A stretch of 7,444 nt of DNA from Phycisphaerae bacterium (lineage in GTDB: Bacteria; Planctomycetota; Phycisphaerae; SM23-33), in assembly GCA_030754715.1 (NCBI GenBank), contig JASLZV010000082.1:1-7444 (forward strand), given 5' to 3'. Position 1 is the first letter of the stretch; each line of letters starts with the position of its first letter. Below the pieces are notes generated by a model. The model had not been told where the DNA came from and did not search any database. It worked only from the letters and a program-made list of their open reading frames with translations. Below are positions 5,641 through 7,444 of the stretch, one piece after another. Position numbers and translations under genes: made by a program.

Positions 5641-6438
5641 CTAGAGATTAAAAAGCCACTCTGCGTTCTCGCAGAGGATCATTCTTTTATCTTCGTCGGA
5701 GATTTCCGCGTTGTCAACTCGCACCCGCTGCATGGGGGCAAAATACAGGGGCGTGTCGGTGCCGTAGAGGATTCTGTCGGCGCCGATCTCCGCCACGGCC
5801 CATTCCAGCAGACCGGACGTAATGCCCACTGCGCTGGAGGTGTCGGTAAAGACGTTGCCGTGCTTGGAGGCCTGGATAGCGCGGACCTGGTGAGCGGGGT
5901 CGTCGTCCCAGCCGCAGCCGAGGTGAGAAACAATGAGTTTTACCCGGGGAAACTCGTTGGCAAAGGTGACGAAATCCTCCGGCAGACTGTTCTGCTCGCC
6001 GCTGTGGGTCTGCAGGATCGCCTTGTGTTCGGCGGCAAATTCGAAAATGGCCCCACCATGTTCCACGATAGGATACCCGTGTTCTTCGGGGTGGACCTTG
6101 ATACCGAAGCACCCCGGGGCGGCAAGCATCTCGACGGCCTGGTCGTAGGTCTGCGGCTTCAGGGGGTCCACGATCACCCACTGGCCCAGGCCCTCGGTCT
6201 CGGCAACAACTCGGACGGCCTCGATGTTTCCGGCCACCGAGTCGGCGCCGAACCTCGGCATAAGCCCCAGCAGGGGTGAGACAATCGTCAGGCGAGTATT
6301 GGCCATGCGCGCACGGCGGACGACGGTTTGAGCATCACCTGTCATCAACCGATCCTTCAATGTCGCATCGCCGGCCTGATGGTGCACCGTCCCATAATGG
6401 GCGTGAACGTCGATCGCCGACACATCTATTGTTGACAT
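5641..6438 (-). CDS. Amidohydrolase-2 family metal-dependent hydrolase
   Basis: A compact 265-residue TIM-barrel hydrolase. The metal site is complete by eye: the D-V-HAH motif gives His12 and His14 at the end of strand 1; GIKVHPE gives Lys114 and His116; ILQTHSGE gives His145; IVSHLGCG gives His172; and LYGTDTP gives Asp228, the usual catalytic base. It ends in an NAEWLF helix typical of the family (NA-x-x-LF). Relatives include hydrolases of lactones and amides, decarboxylases, and 2-pyrone-4,6-dicarboxylate lactonase-like proteins, so the substrate is open. The ATG is preceded by AAGGA at 6-base spacing. It is only 18 bp from the aldolase gene, so close co-translation and a shared pathway are likely, for example opening a lactone or amide before or after aldol cleavage. 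Cytoplasmic, with no signal peptide. Confidence 0.88.
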   Translation of the reverse strand: MSTIDVSAIDVHAHYGTVHHQAGDATLKDRLMTGDAQTVVRRARMANTRLTIVSPLLGLMPRFGADSVAGNIEAVRVVAETEGLGQWVIVDPLKPQTYDQAVEMLAAPGCFGIKVHPEEHGYPIVEHGGAIFEFAAEHKAILQTHSGEQNSLPEDFVTFANEFPRVKLIVSHLGCGWDDDPAHQVRAIQASKHGNVFTDTSSAVGITSGLLEWAVAEIGADRILYGTDTPLYFAPMQRVRVDNAEISDEDKRMILCENAEWLFNL

Positions 6439-6477
6439 AGCACATCCTTTATTACGCGGTCCTTCGCTCCCACGGCG

Positions 6478-7444
6478 CTATCGCGCCTCGGGCCGCCTGA
6501 AACTTATCTTGCCGAATCGCGCGGGATTGTGGAACCCGCCGCCGCAGACCGACCAGTTGCTGTATTCGACCATCTTTACGCCCGCCCGCCGGTTGCGGCA
6601 GACGTTCAGTCTCCACGTTTGACCGGCGATCACCGGCCCGTCGGAGATGTTCTTCCACGGTATGGCGATCTCGGCGATCCATTTCTTGTTGGGCTCGAGC
6701 GTGACCTTCACCTTCGAGGCGCTCTTCCAGGTGGCGGCCTCTTTCTCGGTGCCGGTTCTGTCGATGAACGCGCCGAAAACGCCGCCGATCGTATTGTAGC
6801 CGAGTTGGTAATACTTCCCGTCGCCCGAGTCCCTGTCAATGAAGATCTCCAGGGAATCGTCAAACAGGACGGCCGGACCGCCCTCGGCCATCTCGGCGAG
6901 AATCTTTTCGGTAAACGGTTCGGTACATTCGATCAGAAGATACAGCGTGCTACGGTCGGCAACGGCCCGAAACCGCGAGCCGAAGGTCAGCCCCTTGTTC
7001 ATGTTGGTTCGAGTGATGCCCTGCCAGGGGACTTTCCCCCAGAGGGCTTCGTCGCCCCGGCCGTCAATCGTCGGCGCCGGGCCGATGGGCACGTCGATCT
7101 CCGGTATGGCGGGCAGTTTAGCCAGGCCCGAGCCGGCGTAGTTCCTGCGATTGTTGAGGATTAGCTGCATGATGCCCTTGTCGAGCAGATCCACCCGCCT
7201 GGCATAGACGCTGCCGGCCGGGGCGGCCTTTTGAGCCTTGGCCATCAGGGCCTCGGCCTTCTTGATGAAATCGGGCGTCCCGAGAAACTCCCACCAGACG
7301 CGGGCATTGGAAGAGCCATACTGATAGGGAAGTGCGCCGGATGCTTTTCGGACCTTCTTGTCACACCATCGCCCCTCGAGGGCCTCGATAAACTCCCGCA
7401 CCTGCCCGGCGGCCGGCCCGTAGAATCTGGTGTAATACTCGCTG
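6478..7444 (-). CDS. DUF4838-like protein with C-terminal CBM9-like domain (5' end outside window)
   Basis: The last 321 residues are visible. The frame is open through the right edge, so the GTG at 7401 is internal and not the true start. The first visible residues, SEYYTRFYGPAAGQ, and the helical stretch after them resemble the end of DUF4838, a domain often placed after a glycosidase-like TIM barrel in secreted PVC and Bacteroidota proteins. From about visible residue 118 a CBM9-type beta-sandwich follows: PTIDGRGDEALW (124-135), DDSLEIFIDRD (195-205), WIAEIAIPW (255-263), GQTWRLNVCRNRR (274-286) and a final FHNPARFGKISF (304-315). CBM9 domains bind sugar chain ends, so the protein probably acts on or captures glycans outside the cytoplasm; its signal peptide would be off-window. 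It precedes the amidohydrolase gene by 39 bp and is the first visible member of the operon. Confidence 0.8.
   Translation of the reverse strand, partial: SEYYTRFYGPAAGQVREFIEALEGRWCDKKVRKASGALPYQYGSSNARVWWEFLGTPDFIKKAEALMAKAQKAAPAGSVYARRVDLLDKGIMQLILNNRRNYAGSGLAKLPAIPEIDVPIGPAPTIDGRGDEALWGKVPWQGITRTNMNKGLTFGSRFRAVADRSTLYLLIECTEPFTEKILAEMAEGGPAVLFDDSLEIFIDRDSGDGKYYQLGYNTIGGVFGAFIDRTGTEKEAATWKSASKVKVTLEPNKKWIAEIAIPWKNISDGPVIAGQTWRLNVCRNRRAGVKMVEYSNWSVCGGGFHNPARFGKISFRRPEAR

Noticed and set aside
4072..6279. 735-codon open frame on the plus strand
   Set aside because: It runs antisense across parts of three genes with clear family motifs and has no recognisable domain. Long antisense frames are expected where codons are GC-rich at the third position.

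Overview
The window looks like chromosomal DNA from a GC-rich bacterium, most likely a Planctomycetota/PVC-type organism (Phycisphaerae-like). That lineage call is an inference. It rests on the style of the secreted protein at the left edge (signal peptide, then an FE-x-GEGY-x6-GQ-x-GW start), on a DUF4838-like segment joined to a CBM9-like domain, and on the large number of uncharacterised hydrolases. No rRNA, tRNA, transposase, integrase or CRISPR array is visible.

All seven genes read leftward on the minus strand. From the right edge, in transcription order, they are: (1) the C-terminal part of a DUF4838-like protein with a CBM9-type carbohydrate-binding domain (6478 to beyond 7444); (2) an amidohydrolase-2-type TIM-barrel metal hydrolase (5641-6438); (3) a DHDPS/N-acetylneuraminate-lyase-family Schiff-base aldolase or lyase (4669-5622); (4) a creatininase-family amidohydrolase (3889-4638, GTG start); (5) an M24 'pita-bread' protein whose metal ligands are partly lost, as in creatinase (2678-3844); (6) a 577-residue putative TIM-barrel, glycoside-hydrolase-like protein (887-2620). 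Gaps are 39, 18, 30, 44 and 57 bp, and no internal promoter or terminator stands out, so these six probably form one operon whose promoter lies beyond the right edge.

A 508-bp non-coding stretch (379-886) follows. It has a weak candidate terminator for the operon and then a strong sigma70-type promoter (TTGACA, 17 bp, TACACT). The predicted transcript starts almost exactly at a perfect 7-bp inverted repeat and continues as a leader of about 290 nt into the seventh gene. That gene encodes a secreted LamG/PEP-CTERM-like protein cut off by the left edge (1-378). The leader also has three CCTCAC boxes spaced 21-22 bp apart, a three-codon ORF behind a strong Shine-Dalgarno sequence, and a 44-nt purine tract over the gene's own start.

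Together the six-gene set looks like a catabolic module. An exported or surface carbohydrate-binding protein and a glycoside-hydrolase-like protein would handle a glycan or glycoside. The aldolase/lyase and three C-N or C-C bond hydrolase-type enzymes would then break down an acid-sugar, amide or lactam-like product. The substrate cannot be read from the sequence. The most unusual parts are the pairing of a creatininase-fold protein with a metal-ligand-poor M24 protein, the unassigned 577-residue protein, and the promoter/leader region of the left gene.
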